Below, in pieces: positions 45,860 to 57,800 of a DNA stretch of 64,000 nt. Within the stretch, counting starts at the first letter, position 1; each line of letters begins with the position of its first letter. The stretch lies in NCBI GenBank assembly GCA_019925095.2, contig CM034391.1:7964551-8028550 (forward strand), given 5' to 3'. Under the pieces are notes generated by a model. It worked only from the letters and a program-made list of their open reading frames with translations, searched no databases and was not told the origin of the DNA. Both the position numbers and the translations under genes were made by a program. The DNA comes from Dendrolimus kikuchii. Its lineage: Eukaryota; Arthropoda; Insecta; Lepidoptera; Lasiocampidae.

Positions 45860-46264
45860 ACAATTGTGTAGGTTACCTTTTATAGAATGTGTATCTGTTT
45901 GTTTTCCAAATAGAGTTAACCATTATATATTATCTGTTTTCTTTAAAAAGTTAAGGGAGTGTAGTAAAGAATGTTTTTGTCATTGTTTATTCTGTCATTA
46001 GATATATATATTTTTTTTAATATGATTCTAGTTTGTATTACAAAATTTCTGTAAAAATAAACATTCCTTAATTAGTCTTTGATTTCTCTTAAAATTCTCT
46101 AAGCAAAACAACGGCAACTATATATACTACAAACCAACTGCCTGTTTATTCCCGTGCTGCTTTTATGTGGTGTAAAGCTGTAAACCTTAGACCATCAATA
46201 ATATACATAAATGTCTAAGCTGAAAGCATAGAAATTCAATATAATTATTAGTGAAATTGTCTTG

Positions 46265-46975
46265 ATATATAAAAATGAATATCTGTCTGTATGTCCTTTA
46301 TAGAATCATAAACTATACATCCGATTTTAATGAAATTTTGTGTGTGTGTCTCAGTGGGTCCCGGGATGATTTACAGCTACAATTGGAACCGGTAGATAGC
46401 GCTGAGATCGGATTCTAGAATCCTCCTAATCACTGGTAGCGATTTTGTTTTTTTGTGTTTGAGTGGGTTCCCGGATGGTTTAGATTCAGTTAGAACCGGT
46501 AAGTGGCGCTGAGATTGAGTTCTAGAATCCTCTTAATCACTGGGAGTGATTTTGGTGATTTTGTTTTTGTGCATTGAGTGGATTCCCGGACGTTTAGATT
46601 CACAGTTAGAACCGATAGGGGGCGCTGAGATAGGATTTTAGAATCCTAATCACCGTGAGGGATTTTGGTAATTTTGTTTTTGTGTGTTTGAGTGGGTTTC
46701 CGGATGGTTTAGACTCAGAACCGGTATGTGGCGCTGAGTTCAGGTTCTAGAATGTTCCTAATCACCGGGAGCAATTTTGGTGATTTTGTTTTCGTGTTTG
46801 AGTGGGTTCCTGGATGGTTTAGATCCACAATTAAAACGGGCATGTGGCGCTGAGATCGGTTTCTAGAATCCTCCTGATCACCTAGACCGATTATGGTGAT
46901 TTTGTTTTTGTGTCATGGAACAGTCTTAGGAATTCAGAAAATAGGCGGTATGAAGTTCGCCAGGTCAGCTAGTAA
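46265..46975 (+). mobile_element. Helitron-like element carrying a five-unit minisatellite
   Basis: The left part (AAAATGAATATCTGTCTGTA, then ACTATACATCCGATTTTAAT) and the right end (GTTCGCCAGGTCAGCTAGTA) are those of lepidopteran Helitron-like repeats, which end in CTAGT. Between them lie five degenerate units of about 110 bp (46350-46916). Each has GAGTGGGTTCCCGGATGGTT, GAACCGGTA with GGCGCTGAGATCGGA, TTCTAGAATCCTCCTAATCA and GATTTTGGTGATTTTG. There is no coding frame. Tandem arrays inside Helitron-like elements are known; this unit I do not recognise. Confidence 0.68.
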
Positions 46976-48314
46976 TAAATAAATTATATTATACCTAATT
47001 ACCACTTTAATACTTTGCAGAATCATAATTGACTAGAAAAAATCATTAATTAAAATTAGTTTATCCATTTTATCTTCAAAAGTTGTGTTTTAAATGTTGC
47101 TGGTCATTGTTTATAATGCAGCTTTACTGCTGCCTCTAGAAGGAATTTCTCCATATTAAACAATACCAATAGGTATGTATATAAATGGGAAAAGGATTGC
47201 ATTTTTCTACTTCATGACTTTGGGAACAGGCTTAATTATAGTTATGAAATTTGATACATAAATGTATTTAGATAAAAGATATGAACAAAGATAAAAACAA
47301 GTAACAAGATACCTTTATCTACATTTTTAACACAATTTTTTTTGTGTCAAAAAAATGGCAGTAGGGCCACCCTTTGTTGGTTCTTTTTTATGTTGGTCTA
47401 TATTATTTATAACTCAAATGTGAAAAAACAAACATGATTTGGTTCCAATTATTTAATATATCTCTTAAATAACAATATTACAATAACTTAATATTCTATC
47501 CAAATTATAAAAGATAAGTAACACATCACTACTTGTTTACAAATTGCTAATTAGCATATTCAATGTGAGGGGTATATCAATATTATTAAATATGTACAGA
47601 GTATAGTTTATTAGCACGCACTTTATACAAACAGGTAGCTATATGCAATACATTATCTGGATTTTTAAAACAAATTTAAAATTTTGTTAAAAAGTATTTT
47701 CAACACAATTTATTTTGACTTACTTCACAAAAACAAATAACTAAAAAATTCAAATTATCACCTGGCTAAACTTAACATATGATGAATATTTCAGTGTATT
47801 TTTTTGTGTAAAATGTGTTAGTTTGCATATAAAACTGCATAGAAACATGTGTGCCTTAAAATTCAGTCAACACTGGATATATAGATTGCTACAGATTTAA
47901 TTCTTGCTGGACCACAGTTTGTATGCTACTGGTGTGGTACATATTTTATATAAACATGTGTGATAATATCGAGGGCTTCATAACATATAGGTGTATACAC
48001 AAAAATGTATTTTTTTTTGTTATTTACTAAAAACTATGCATGTTACAATTTAGAAAGTTTTACCAATATGCATGTTGTACCTAAAAAGAATGGTATTCCA
48101 AATTTCAGCCTTATACAATCAACTAGTTTTGTTTTATTCACAACTTTGTCCTTGTGTAAAACTGCACTTTTGTCTGTAAGCCCACTTGTTATGAAGCCCT
48201 CGATAGATAATAATGAGTACCATATATTAAATTGTTACACTGATTATCAATTACTATGCAAGTACATTTAATTGCAAAAGCCAAAATAACAAAAACATGA
48301 AAAACAAATTAAAA
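46976..48314. other. Intergenic stretch between convergent genes
   Basis: Very AT-rich. On the minus strand an AATAAA (48133-48138) stands about 180 bp after the CCDC28-like stop and is a reasonable poly-A signal. An 88-codon plus-strand frame at 48005 has no domain and lies in this untranslated region. Confidence 0.4.
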
Positions 48315-48911
48315 TTACTTTCCAGAACTGTCCTCGTTCACATTGCCATCAGATTGTAAGTGTTCTATAGATGCAGATAATTGCTCCAGGCTCTGTACGA
48401 GTTGTGCCATTTTATCCCTAGAAGAAGAATTTTCGAAACTATGCTCTGTTGGTTTCTCAACATCAGCACATAAGCGAAAATGAAGTCGCGCTAAATGTTC
48501 TTGTTGATCTCTTATGTTAATCATTTGTGCCATACTACAACCTGGACCGAAAGCACTCAATTTTCCTGTATGAAAATCATCCAGTAACTCGAGAAGAGAT
48601 TTTTCCATATCCTTTACATCTGGGGCTTCTTTAGGAATGTGTTTTGGTCTGTTATTTAAGTTTCCACGACCATGATCGCGATCACGATGCAATCGCCGCT
48701 CACTAACATATGTAACTTTAGTAGATTCCGTTAAACTATTTCCAGCCATACCTTGTCCTGGATTTCGAGACGTGAGACTAGCTTCCCCGCTCGATAATTT
48801 ATTGCTTGCAACAGGCGACATCGCTGACTGAGATACTTTATTTTCATCCTCCTCAGCCTCATTCTGCATTAGTTGCTGTGTTTCGTTAGCTTCCTCTATT
48901 TGCAAACTCAT
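48315..48911 (-). CDS. CCDC28: CCDC28-like coiled-coil domain protein
   Basis: A frame of 198 residues, starting at ATG 48911 (MSLQIEEANETQ); an upstream in-frame TTG is not a credible start. The N-terminal 95 residues are polar and probably disordered (a Gln/Glu-rich start, then RRLHRDRDHGRG). The conserved part is residues 97-187: DVKDMEKSLLELLDDFHTGK, LSAFGPGCSMAQMINIRDQQ, EHLARLHFRL and a closing LVQSLEQLSASIEHL helix. This is the CCDC28 domain, and the vertebrate proteins are also about 200 residues. Vertebrate CCDC28B is linked to cilium length and Bardet-Biedl proteins; whether that holds in insects is inference. No coding intron is seen, but a TTTTTTTAG acceptor-like tract lies about 20 bp upstream of the ATG, so an untranslated 5' exon is possible. 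It converges on the RNF4-like gene. Confidence 0.87.
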   Translation of the reverse strand: MSLQIEEANETQQLMQNEAEEDENKVSQSAMSPVASNKLSSGEASLTSRNPGQGMAGNSLTESTKVTYVSERRLHRDRDHGRGNLNNRPKHIPKEAPDVKDMEKSLLELLDDFHTGKLSAFGPGCSMAQMINIRDQQEHLARLHFRLCADVEKPTEHSFENSSSRDKMAQLVQSLEQLSASIEHLQSDGNVNEDSSGK

Positions 48912-49310
48912 CAAGATCAAAGTAGTGCACTAAAAAAATACATATTTGTTTATTTCATTTCAATATATAAATATTATAAAAAGTAAAAATTGTTGTAGTG
49001 AGAACTGTCAATGTCAAATAGCAAAGAGAGTAATATATTCCTTGCAAATAGGGCTTCTTTTTTGTGATATGAAGGTAGTAATAATTTTAAAAAGTTAAAT
49101 AAAGGTATTGTATTTTTTTGCTGTCGTTTAAATTGACATAGATATAAGTGATCTTTCACTACTTGACAGAGTTTTTGGCGGGAACTGAAAGGGGACGTTG
49201 TGCTGTGCAGTTGTATTTTTTAAAAATGTGTAAAATCACTCTAAAATGAACAATAGTTTTGTAGGATACTGATAGTTTTTGAGTAGTAATTATGTGTTTT
49301 TGTGTGAAAT

Positions 49311-50634
49311 GTGGTAAAACTTTACAATAGTGGTCACTGAATTTTAAGTAGTGGGGGGGAGGGGGGAGGAGTAATTCTCCTTTCTGCAACCCCCCCTGTC
49401 GAGAAGACATGTAGTTTTTGAGAAATTTTTGTTTTTAAACAACTACTAATTTTTTTCAAAATGGTGTACTAATTTCTTATGTCTAAAGACGAGAAATGCA
49501 GAAAAAAGATAGTGGTCAATGTCAAAAACATTTAAAACAGTCTAAAAACGCAGACTGAAGCCCACAAGCTGAGCGAGTGTGCCATTACAGTGGTCAGCAA
49601 ATGTCACAACCTTTTTGTAACCATCATTTAAATAGTTATCAATGAATCAATGGTGATTAGATCAAAGTGCACGAGCCGAGCAAGCGAAGCGAGCGTGCCG
49701 TGGCAGCGGCCGGCGTGTGCCAGAACCAACTAGTTCACGCACTCGCCTGCCACTACCGTGGCATGCTCGCTTCACTCGCTCGGCTCGTGCGCTTTGATCT
49801 AAAGACTAACTCAACCTAACCAACTCATCGTTTTAGGCACTGGTCGCGACTTAGTGACTATAAATAAATTGTAAGAATATCCCTAACTCAAATCACTATT
49901 AATTTACCTGCCATTTATCTATATCACACCCAAAAATTCAGATAGAGGATTTCGCCAAAATCCAAAGTTAAGCAATGCAAATGAATTCCAGTGAGAAAAC
50001 CAGTTAATGAAAAAATATTAATATAACCGAAACAGCGCAAGTGGTCGAAAAATCCATAACACAACACAAAGTGCATTCATATAACTAAAAGAGAAATGGA
50101 ATAAAAAAGGGGGCAAATAGATTATAGCAAATTATACATCGATTTTTTTAATAAAAATAAATTGTTTAAAAACATACTACTAATTCAAACTCGCAATATA
50201 TAAGCAAAAAAAACTATTTTCGTATTTAAAAATCGATATTATTGACATATCGAATTGTTAACAATTTTTTTTCTTTCTTATGGCTATTATCGTCGTAAAG
50301 TAAAAAAAAGTGACAGTACTGTGAATTATTATTATGAACTTTAAAATTATAATAACTAATTAAAAACTTGTTTACTAAATTAAAAAACAGTTTTAGTGTT
50401 TATATATCAGGTATAAGTGTATTCCTAAACACAAATCAAACTTTTTTTTCAACAAAAGTGACATAACCTTGTTTATCAAACATATTTTTGTTCTTCCCAT
50501 TATTCATTCAATACTTGTTGGTGGACGCTAAAAAAATGTTTCCTAGCCCAAATAACAGGTCTAGTGTTTATATATAAGGCGTATGTATACCCCTTAACTT
50601 AATTTCCGTTAATCTGATGACACTCTGCAAAAGT
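49311..50634. mobile_element. Non-autonomous DNA transposon, second copy of the TTTTAAGTAGTGGG family
   Basis: The left end runs GGTAAAACTTTACAATAGTG, then GAATTTTAAGTAGTGGGG, a G-rich stretch and CTGCAACCCCCCCTGTCGAG. The right end in reverse begins GGCTAAACTTTTGCAGAGTG and has GGAAATTAAGTTAAGGGG. The interior shares AAAAACAGTTTTAGTGTT and AAAGGGGGCAAA with 37997-39506 and, like that copy, has a GC-rich block (49668-49802). The exact boundaries are approximate because the target sequence was partly lost. Confidence 0.65.
49668..49802. repeat. GC-rich imperfect hairpin, about 65 bp arms
   Basis: The left arm reads AGATCAAAGTGCACGAGCCG, AGCAAGCGAAGCGAGCGTGC and CGTGGCAGCGGCCGGCG. The right arm is its near-complement and ends GCTCGTGCGCTTTGATCT. 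The loop is around CAACTAGTTC. The same core exists as direct repeats at 38551-38809. Confidence 0.85.
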
Positions 50635-50865
50635 TTAGCCACAATACGGCTTAAAGGCCTAGTTGCCAAGTCATAAACACAAAAAAAATCACTACTTGAC
50701 ATTGGCAACGTTGCCCTAGCAGCAATAGCCATAAGAAAGAAAAAAAGAAAATCCGAAGTGAAATAAAGTTCTGAGACTGTTCTAATCAAGAAGCTTATTG
50801 TATGTAAGCTTCTTGGTTCTAGTCATAGATAAAACTTATATTACTTTATACAAGGTCTTTTGTAC

Positions 50866-51136
50866 TTTTTTTTATTGTTTATGGCTTGGCAACTAGGCCT
50901 TTAAGCCAGGCACAATTGTATTGTAGGCTGCAATCGACGCCGTATAAAGGAATTTTTGTGAAAACTCGAAAGGCCACATTTGACTATACAGTTCACATTT
51001 CTCACAGAAACACATAATAACTACTCAAAAACTATCAATATCCTACAACTATTGTTCGTTTTAGAGTGATTTTACACATTTTTAGAAAATAAAAGTGCAT
51101 AGCACAACGTCCCCTTTCAGTTCCCGCCAAAAACTC
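50866..51136 (-). mobile_element. Short retroposon family D, minus strand
   Basis: The flanks GGTCTTTTGTAC (50854-50865) and GGTCTGTTGTAC (51137-51148) match at 11 of 12. On the minus strand it starts GAGTTTTTGGCGGGAACTGA and ends GGCTTGGCAACTAGGCC-type sequence in reverse, plus an A-run (T-run at 50866-50873 on the plus strand). Confidence 0.82.
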
Positions 51137-51197
51137 GGTCTGTTGTACTAGGTAGGTCTTTATATATTCAATGTACTCTTTGTAGGTAGGTACTGTA

Positions 51198-51330
51198 CGT
51201 GTGCGCGGCGCTTATCGCCGCGGTCCGGTCCCACCCCCATAGTCGAGAGGGACTCAGTATGGTACGAAATGTATTCCTCAAAAAGCTTACAAAGCTTCTT
51301 GGTATTCTCCCTGCGCATTAAAAAAAAAGG
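51198..51330 (+). repeat. R1-like 3' untranslated end, isolated
   Basis: GTGCGCGGCGCTTATCGCCG, CCGGTCCCACCCCCATAGTC, GAGAGGGACTCAGTATGGTA and CGAAATGTATTCCTC lead to CTGCGCATT and an A-run. The same sequence closes the elements at 5310-5925 and 51413-52480. Confidence 0.72.
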
Positions 51331-51412
51331 TAGGTACAGTAGGTACTCTGTGCTCTGAATGAAATATGAATAAAGGTATGTGAATATTAAAAGTCGCGAT
51401 TGATGGACACGG

Positions 51413-52480
51413 CTAAAGGGCGTGGCTTACAACGTATCTGGATAAGGAAAGCCCATATTTAAAGTGGCACATTATAAGTCGTAAGTTGCGAATGTGACCT
51501 TGAGCGTTCAGACATGAACACTTGGCGAGAGATCCTCCGAGAGAACTCCAGTCGGAAGTGCTTGCCAAGGTTCGACGCTTCCGACAGAATGCCAGAGCTA
51601 AGGGCCTGGCTTGCTGCCAGGCAGATATTGAGGCGATCAGGACGCGGGAAACCGTAACCATGATCCAAAATTGACAGAGATTTAGAATCTCCTGAGACCG
51701 GCACTGATACAGTGGAGGCGGTTCGTCCCTTCCTACTGCGATGGGTCGCGTGGAAACGCGTGACGGCCATTTAGGACGACCCAGATACTTACCGGGTACG
51801 AGTACTTCGATAAGTATCTGCATAAGATTGTGGCGTGTCTGCCTTCCCCTCAGTGCAGCGAGTGCCAGGCGATAGCTACTGCGTTTCACACGATAGTCGA
51901 ATGTACTGCATAGCAACTTCAGAGGTTCGAGCTCGAAACCATCGAAGGGCCGATCGATTCGCTGAGGGGACTGGTTGAGGTATTGCTTCACAACGACGAT
52001 AACTCGTCAGAGGTTTCTTGCTTATGCAAGGTAGTAATGTTCCGCAAGGAAGCCGCTGAGAGTGTAAAGGAGAAGGCTGCGCACGCGCTCCCCACCATCA
52101 TTAGATTGGCCTCTGGAAACACAGGTATGCGCAAAATCTCCTCCCATGAATTCATCGCAGGGGTCCGTGAATCGTGGGGATGCGTCGGGTCCAACCTCTG
52201 TTTGTGAAGTGGGTCACTCTGCATCCCGGGGTGACCTAAGCTTGTTACGCGGTTGAACAATGGGTGTAGCTTTGCTCGTCATCTCATATTGCTCCACACA
52301 AGCGCCAGGTATGAAACGCAGGTTAAGGTTTAGCGAAATAGTTGATTCCTCCCAGAGTGCACATGCTGCGCGGCGCTTATCACCGCAGGGCGCAGTCCGA
52401 TCCCACCCCCACAGCTGAGAGGGTCTCAGCGTGGTACGAAATGTATTCCCCCCTGCGCATCAAAAAATAAAAAGGTGTAT
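51413..52480 (+). pseudogene. R1-like non-LTR retrotransposon C-terminal end and 3' region
   Basis: The plus-strand trace, with frameshifts, gives FRTTQILTGYEYFDKYLHKI (near 51770-51830), then CSECQAIATAFHTIVEC, a C-x2-C-x7-H-x4-C finger as in R1 ORF2, then a stop in place of Trp. It continues RFELETIEGPIDSLRGLVEV and VVMFRKEAAESVKEKA. The related fragment at 21712-22385 reads the same way in this part. The 3' untranslated part ends with CGAAATGTATTCCCCCCTGC and an A-rich tail near 52461-52480. It follows another R1-like 3' end (51198-51330) in the same orientation. Confidence 0.8.
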
Positions 52481-53384
52481 TTCGTAACAAAGCATTAAAA
52501 ATGCCCTAAGAACTTTACGATAATGTGTATAGTTTTAACTTGTCTTCTAAGGAAAACACCCGTTACTCCATTTTTAGATATCGTATGATCGTAGTAGTTA
52601 TCGTAAATAAACGTGTATAGTTTGCGAAACCTATAACAAAATATTGCAGTTAGTGCTGCTCAAAAACTTTAAATAACAATTATCGATAATTATATTAAAT
52701 TGCTACAGTGTTCTCTAAATTATTAGTCTAACCTCTAAGTTAAAGCTACAAATAGAGAGTGTAATGTATATATTTTAGTATTATTAATTAACCACTGGTG
52801 GTATTATTAATTATTCGTGGTTTCAGGACATGATGTCTATCGCCTGTTTAAAAAATGGCATTTCTATAAGTATGGTTTTATGAACTACATATTTTGGAAC
52901 TGTCTTGATTTTCAGGCTCGCTTTGCTCGTTTTATCTGTTCGGAATAAATCCTTCCCTTTTACTGTTTGGAGGATGCTTGGAATCGAGCCTCTATGTTTG
53001 CACCATAGTGTTTTATAAATGTGATTCGCAATATAGGTATGTAAAGAGTAAATCACGTACTTTCTTGGTAAAAATTATATCTAAATATTAATCAATAAAG
53101 CTTCGGGAAATATTGCCAACTGATTTTTTACAAAAAATAATCCTTTCTTTTATTATATGATTGTAGTGAACTTTACGAAACAAGTGTCTGACCTAGAAGT
53201 TTAGAAAGAATTTAAATTTCACATAGTAATTAAAACTCCAAATGACACAAATAAAGATAAATAAAGATTTCTTATCTGAAATTTATATTATAAATTAACC
53301 TAAATAAAATTAAACTATTATAATAAATACAATTAAAAACTAAAAATAAATTAAGTTATAAATAGTACAAGCTATTATAGACTG
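52481..53384. other. AT-rich spacer, nothing recognised
   Basis: Only short chance frames are seen. Confidence 0.4.
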
Positions 53385-53900
53385 TGTAAAAAATCGCTGC
53401 CAAATGGGAGCGTGCCCAGAAGGCTGGCTGCATTGCCGCGCTGTATGGCGATGCTTATTTGTTGGGCGAAATATAAGCCAGCATTCTGATCACGGGTGGC
53501 GTCGAAGAGTTTTTTGTAAATCTCTTTGATGAAATTCTTTTCCGATGGACCCCACGGACCTAATGTTTCAACTCCAAATAGCACAAATATATAACCCCTT
53601 CCTAAGGTTTCATATTTGCGCCGTTTGAGAGCTTCAGCTTTTGAAGCTGCATTGCCAGCCTCTAACTCAGTCATTGGAAGATGTGACGGCGCTAGAATGT
53701 CTACACATCTCGCATCCCAAACAAGCGGCCGTCACATCTTCCAAAGAATAAGTGACATACTATCCGGCCTCTTGCCATCGTCGCGTACCAAGCCTTTCGG
53801 TTCTAATACGGCCGGTACGCCGACGCTGACAAGAGCCCGGTGGATAATGTCATTGACGTTGCCATGTCGAGATCTTCGACCAACATTACACATAGTAATT
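53385..53900 (-). pseudogene. Non-LTR retrotransposon 3' coding end (family N), rearranged
   Basis: The minus strand reads [51 protein letters not shown], then a disturbed piece, then MTELEAGNAASKAEALKRRK, YETLGRGYIFVLFGVETLGP and AIQRGNAASLLGTLPFGSDF. At the disturbance a perfect 15 bp inverted repeat stands: GGAAGATGTGACGGC (53676-53690) and its complement (53728-53742). The piece between them may be inverted relative to the related copies. Confidence 0.7.
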
Positions 53901-54836
53901 TGAATTATATCTAGATAAAAATATCTATATATTAATGATAGACAACAGTCTATCATAAAACTAACATTTTATAAACAAATGTTTAAAAAATATGCAACAA
54001 TATATTGTAATATAATAATAGCAACTATAATGAACCTATCTACCTATTAATGACGTTACCTATCATTAAACTAACATTTTGTGAAGAAATATTAAAAAAA
54101 CATACAGCCATTTTTTATAATTTAGTATAACAACATCGTTATAGTGTAAATATAAATGTTAAGGTTGTCTTAGTCTGACATTAGAAAAATATAGAGCTCA
54201 TATGGATTTAATTAAAAATTTTACAGTGGTTCACATCTGCCTTTCAATTACGATAGAAATGCAAGTAAAAAAAATTCCTCTGCCCTCACAAAGCTGCTCT
54301 TTTCACTAATATTAGGTATTGCATATTATCGATAAGTTATTTTTTCGTTTCTGAAATAAGCACAACACCAATCTGTCAAGTTGGTCTCCACACGAAGGGA
54401 GGGCAAGGTAGGCAATCATAAATTATTTTAAATTTACTTGTCATCTTATTTATTGTTTTTATTATTTAGATTACCGGGTAAAAGCGTCTTAACTTCTTCT
54501 TGTTTTGTGTGTTGTTCAAATATATGTAGACGTCAATGTTAAAAAAAAATTGCGATTCAGTTTTCACTTCCATTGTCCATTTTTTTCTGGCCACATCCTC
54601 ATTTTATTGTAGCACAACTGGCACATGTTTCGCTCGAATACCGACAAAAAACAGATCGTTTCAAAGTAGAGTGCATTTACCTTTACTTAATGTATTCTTT
54701 GCAGGTTTATGGTGGCAACGAAATATTTATATATAAATCTGGATGATATACGAATTTTACAAGAATTATTATAATTTTTTACGCAATCGAGCATCAGGGA
54801 ACGAATTGTGCGAAGTGTATAAACAGTTTGAGAAAG
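53901..54836. other. Spacer and probable RO60 5' leader
   Basis: AT-rich and without repeats I can name. The last part must include the promoter and 5' untranslated sequence of RO60, but no TATA box or initiator is convincing. Confidence 0.4.
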
Positions 54837-57800
54837 ATGCCGGAGGAATCAGCACTTGATCCTATGATCCGTAACCGACTTTTGCGGTACATTCACACTG
54901 GCAATGAGACCCCCAAATACTTCCCAGGATGTTGGTCTTCCCACAAATATTTTGATACTGACAAACTCACCGCTCTCAATGAGGTTTTTATAAATGGTGT
55001 GAATAATATTGCAGTGGTTGAGGTTATTTTAAAGGTAAAATATTTCATTTAAATACACTTAAAACAATTTTATTAATTTCATTACAATATTCACTCTCAT
55101 TGTTGCTTCTATATTTATCTTGAGTTATATCAACACATTAACATGAATAAATGAAAAATTGATGATAATATTATAAAGAAATACAATATAACAGTGATCA
55201 TTTCATAAATGGACCCAGTAAGTGGTGCTATGTTTGTGTTTTAGATTTTTGTTTTTTTTCCAGTAGAGGATAATATCTGCCGGGCACACTAGTAAATTAT
55301 TTTTAAAGAGATTTTTTGTGCTAGATATAAGACTGCATAGTTTTTATATTTTTCCCATCTTGGAAATCATGCCATAAGTCCAAATATAAGTTACCTAACT
55401 CAGTAGTCGATATTTTTGGGTTACAACATTTTTTGTGTATGTTTAATACATAGAACATAAGTAAACATAATTCAAAAACAAATTCCTAAAAATGTAAATC
55501 ATAATTCTTAGGTCAATGAGTATTATTCCAATGTGTTGTCACAATTTTCCCTTTAGATGCTTGTTATATTTATCTTATAAAATTAAGTATTGAACCAGGC
55601 TGGACGAGATGGCTGGTATACAAGATTTGAGACGATTGCCTTTGCACTGGCCAAATGCCTGCTACTTGGATCACCCGCAGTCAAAGAAGCATCATACAAT
55701 GCTGCCTCTGAAATATGTAAAACTCCTGAACAGATGATGCTCTTTAATAAATTCACAAGGCTATTGAAAACAGGTATTTTATTATGTTAATAAATCTTAG
55801 AAGACACTATACTCAATTATATACTTGTGTGTCCTTAATGCTTTATCTTGGATAATGTTGTATTTATAGGTGTTTCACATAGTTGTAGGATGAATTAATG
55901 CATAATTTGAGTTGCAATATTATTATTAATTGTAAATGATTTAAAATATTAATAAATGTATGTATATATAATAATATGGGAATTCATTAACATAATTATT
56001 TTTAACACTATAAACAAGGCACTTTGGCCACAGTCAATAACTATAACATTATGACAAGTGAAGCTCAAACATTATAGATAAGATAGATAGTTTTGTTTGT
56101 AAAATTCAGCTCCACTAATAACTGTTTTGTGCAAACACTGTACATCTTACCTTCTTTAGGTCCGAGCATGGACCTGATAAACCTTATTGTTGTCAGAGAT
56201 GGTATACATGGCAATGAGTCATAAAGGCCGTAAAGTGGAAAAGAAGAATTATGAAACCAGACTGAAGTCTGGAGCGGTGCTTCAAATACAACTGGGATTT
56301 AACCCTATGATAATGTAACAGAGTAATATTGATAGTGACTATGATAAGACCTTGAACTATTCTTCAGTCAAATCTATTTTTGGAACAGTTATGTTACAGC
56401 CATGTTTTTTAGTTTAAGTTTATTTTATTTTTTTGAGATCTATATCTTGATCTTGCCTATGACTTTCCTATTGGGCACAAATAATAGTATAGACTATATT
56501 AAATCTTATCCGATAAGAAACAATACAAAGAACATATATACATACAATGGATAAAACTGGCTGTACCAGTGACTTAGTACAAAGCAAGTATAGTGGAATG
56601 TTGATTATCCGAATGTCTTCAACAAACAATTGCTTATCTGAACTATGACACATACAAGTTTGGATAATGAAGATGAAAATATAATTGGCATTTCTGAAAC
56701 GTTTACTGCCTTAGGTATAGTATTGGGTTGGTTTGAAACAAGCTGAATGAATCAGTATCAAATATCTGTCCTTAAAAAAGTATGTGATCTAGTCATTCGT
56801 AAGCAGGTAAGCTTACTTCAACAGAAGAATATTGAAGACTTTTTAAGTGTTAATTGTACCTATTATCCACATGTCTTATTGTAAGACTGTATGCACTTCT
56901 CTGTTTAATTCATATTTGTTATAAAGTTTTCATTCATGTGTACCCAAATATGGCTAAAACAATACAGTTCGATTATCCGAAAAAACTAATTTTCTGGACA
57001 CCCATATGCCCCAATTAGTCTGATAATTGATGCTCTACTGTATTAGAATTAAGACTTGCAGACTGTTTAGGCAGAGGCCTGAAATTCTCACTATCAGATA
57101 TGGTTTATTTGTTTCTTAGGGATCGGTCACAATATAGGCTACTATTCACTGGTAGGTCAGAAATTATAAAAGATCCCGATGTGATGCAGAAAGTACTAAT
57201 TATATTATAAACTAGCTGTTGCCACCATTTTTTTCAAGGAGGTCTTGAGTTTTCATTGAAGTCTTTTGACCATATTGGACTTATTTAACACAAATGTCAG
57301 ATGACAGACAAAAATTCTAAAAATGAGTTTCAGTTAAATATTTACAAATTAGAAAGTACAGACTGACCTTTCATTTTTATTATTATAGTAAATAAGATGT
57401 GGTGTACAATAATACAAAGAAAAAGGTAGGTACTTAACTGTAATTGGTTTTGTAGTTAATAAATTCATAATACTATTTAAAATTCTAATGTGTATTTATA
57501 ACAGCCAGTATATTAGATGCTTTTTGATGTTTGTTCTAATATTGAAACAGCCAAATGATTACAGTTTTTTTGCTTAAAATTATTTATTTACATAGGCTTA
57601 AAAGGTTTTTTTAATATAAACAAAAATTAAATACACTTGATATTTTGTTTGTCCCTCTATTAAAAAAGAAAGGATTATATCTTTTAGAAAGAGAAATTAT
57701 AACTTTTTAAATGAAATAAAATCTACAGGAAAAAATAGTAAATATAGAAATAGGTCTATAATCTAATTACATGTATGATCTACTCATATGTACCAGGTCA

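Larger units (their letters stand above)
49169..50688 (+). mobile_element. Short retroposon family D copy, split by a DNA transposon
   Basis: A perfect 13 bp duplication TCACTACTTGACA bounds it (49156-49168 and 50689-50701). The left half (49169 to about 49310) starts GAGTTTTTGGCGGGAACTGA. The right end (about 50627-50688) has GGCTTAAAGGCCTAGTTGCC and the tail AACACAAAAAAAA. About 110 bp of the family consensus is missing in the middle, where the element 49311-50634 now stands. The left end lies about 260 bp upstream of the CCDC28-like start codon. Confidence 0.8.

Noticed and set aside
48912..48920. N-terminal extension of the CCDC28-like protein by three codons
   Set aside because: The extension begins with TTG. 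The first ATG, at 48911, is the credible start.
51413..51991. 192-codon minus-strand frame
   Set aside because: The plus strand carries R1-like motifs (zinc finger, LTGYEYFDKYL-type phrase). The minus frame is its shadow.
56159..56200. Y-RNA-like string (GGTCCGAG then GGACC) inside RO60 intron 2
   Set aside because: Y RNAs bind Ro60, so the location was tempting. However, the conserved stem and the pol III T-run end are missing, and the match is only a short hairpin.
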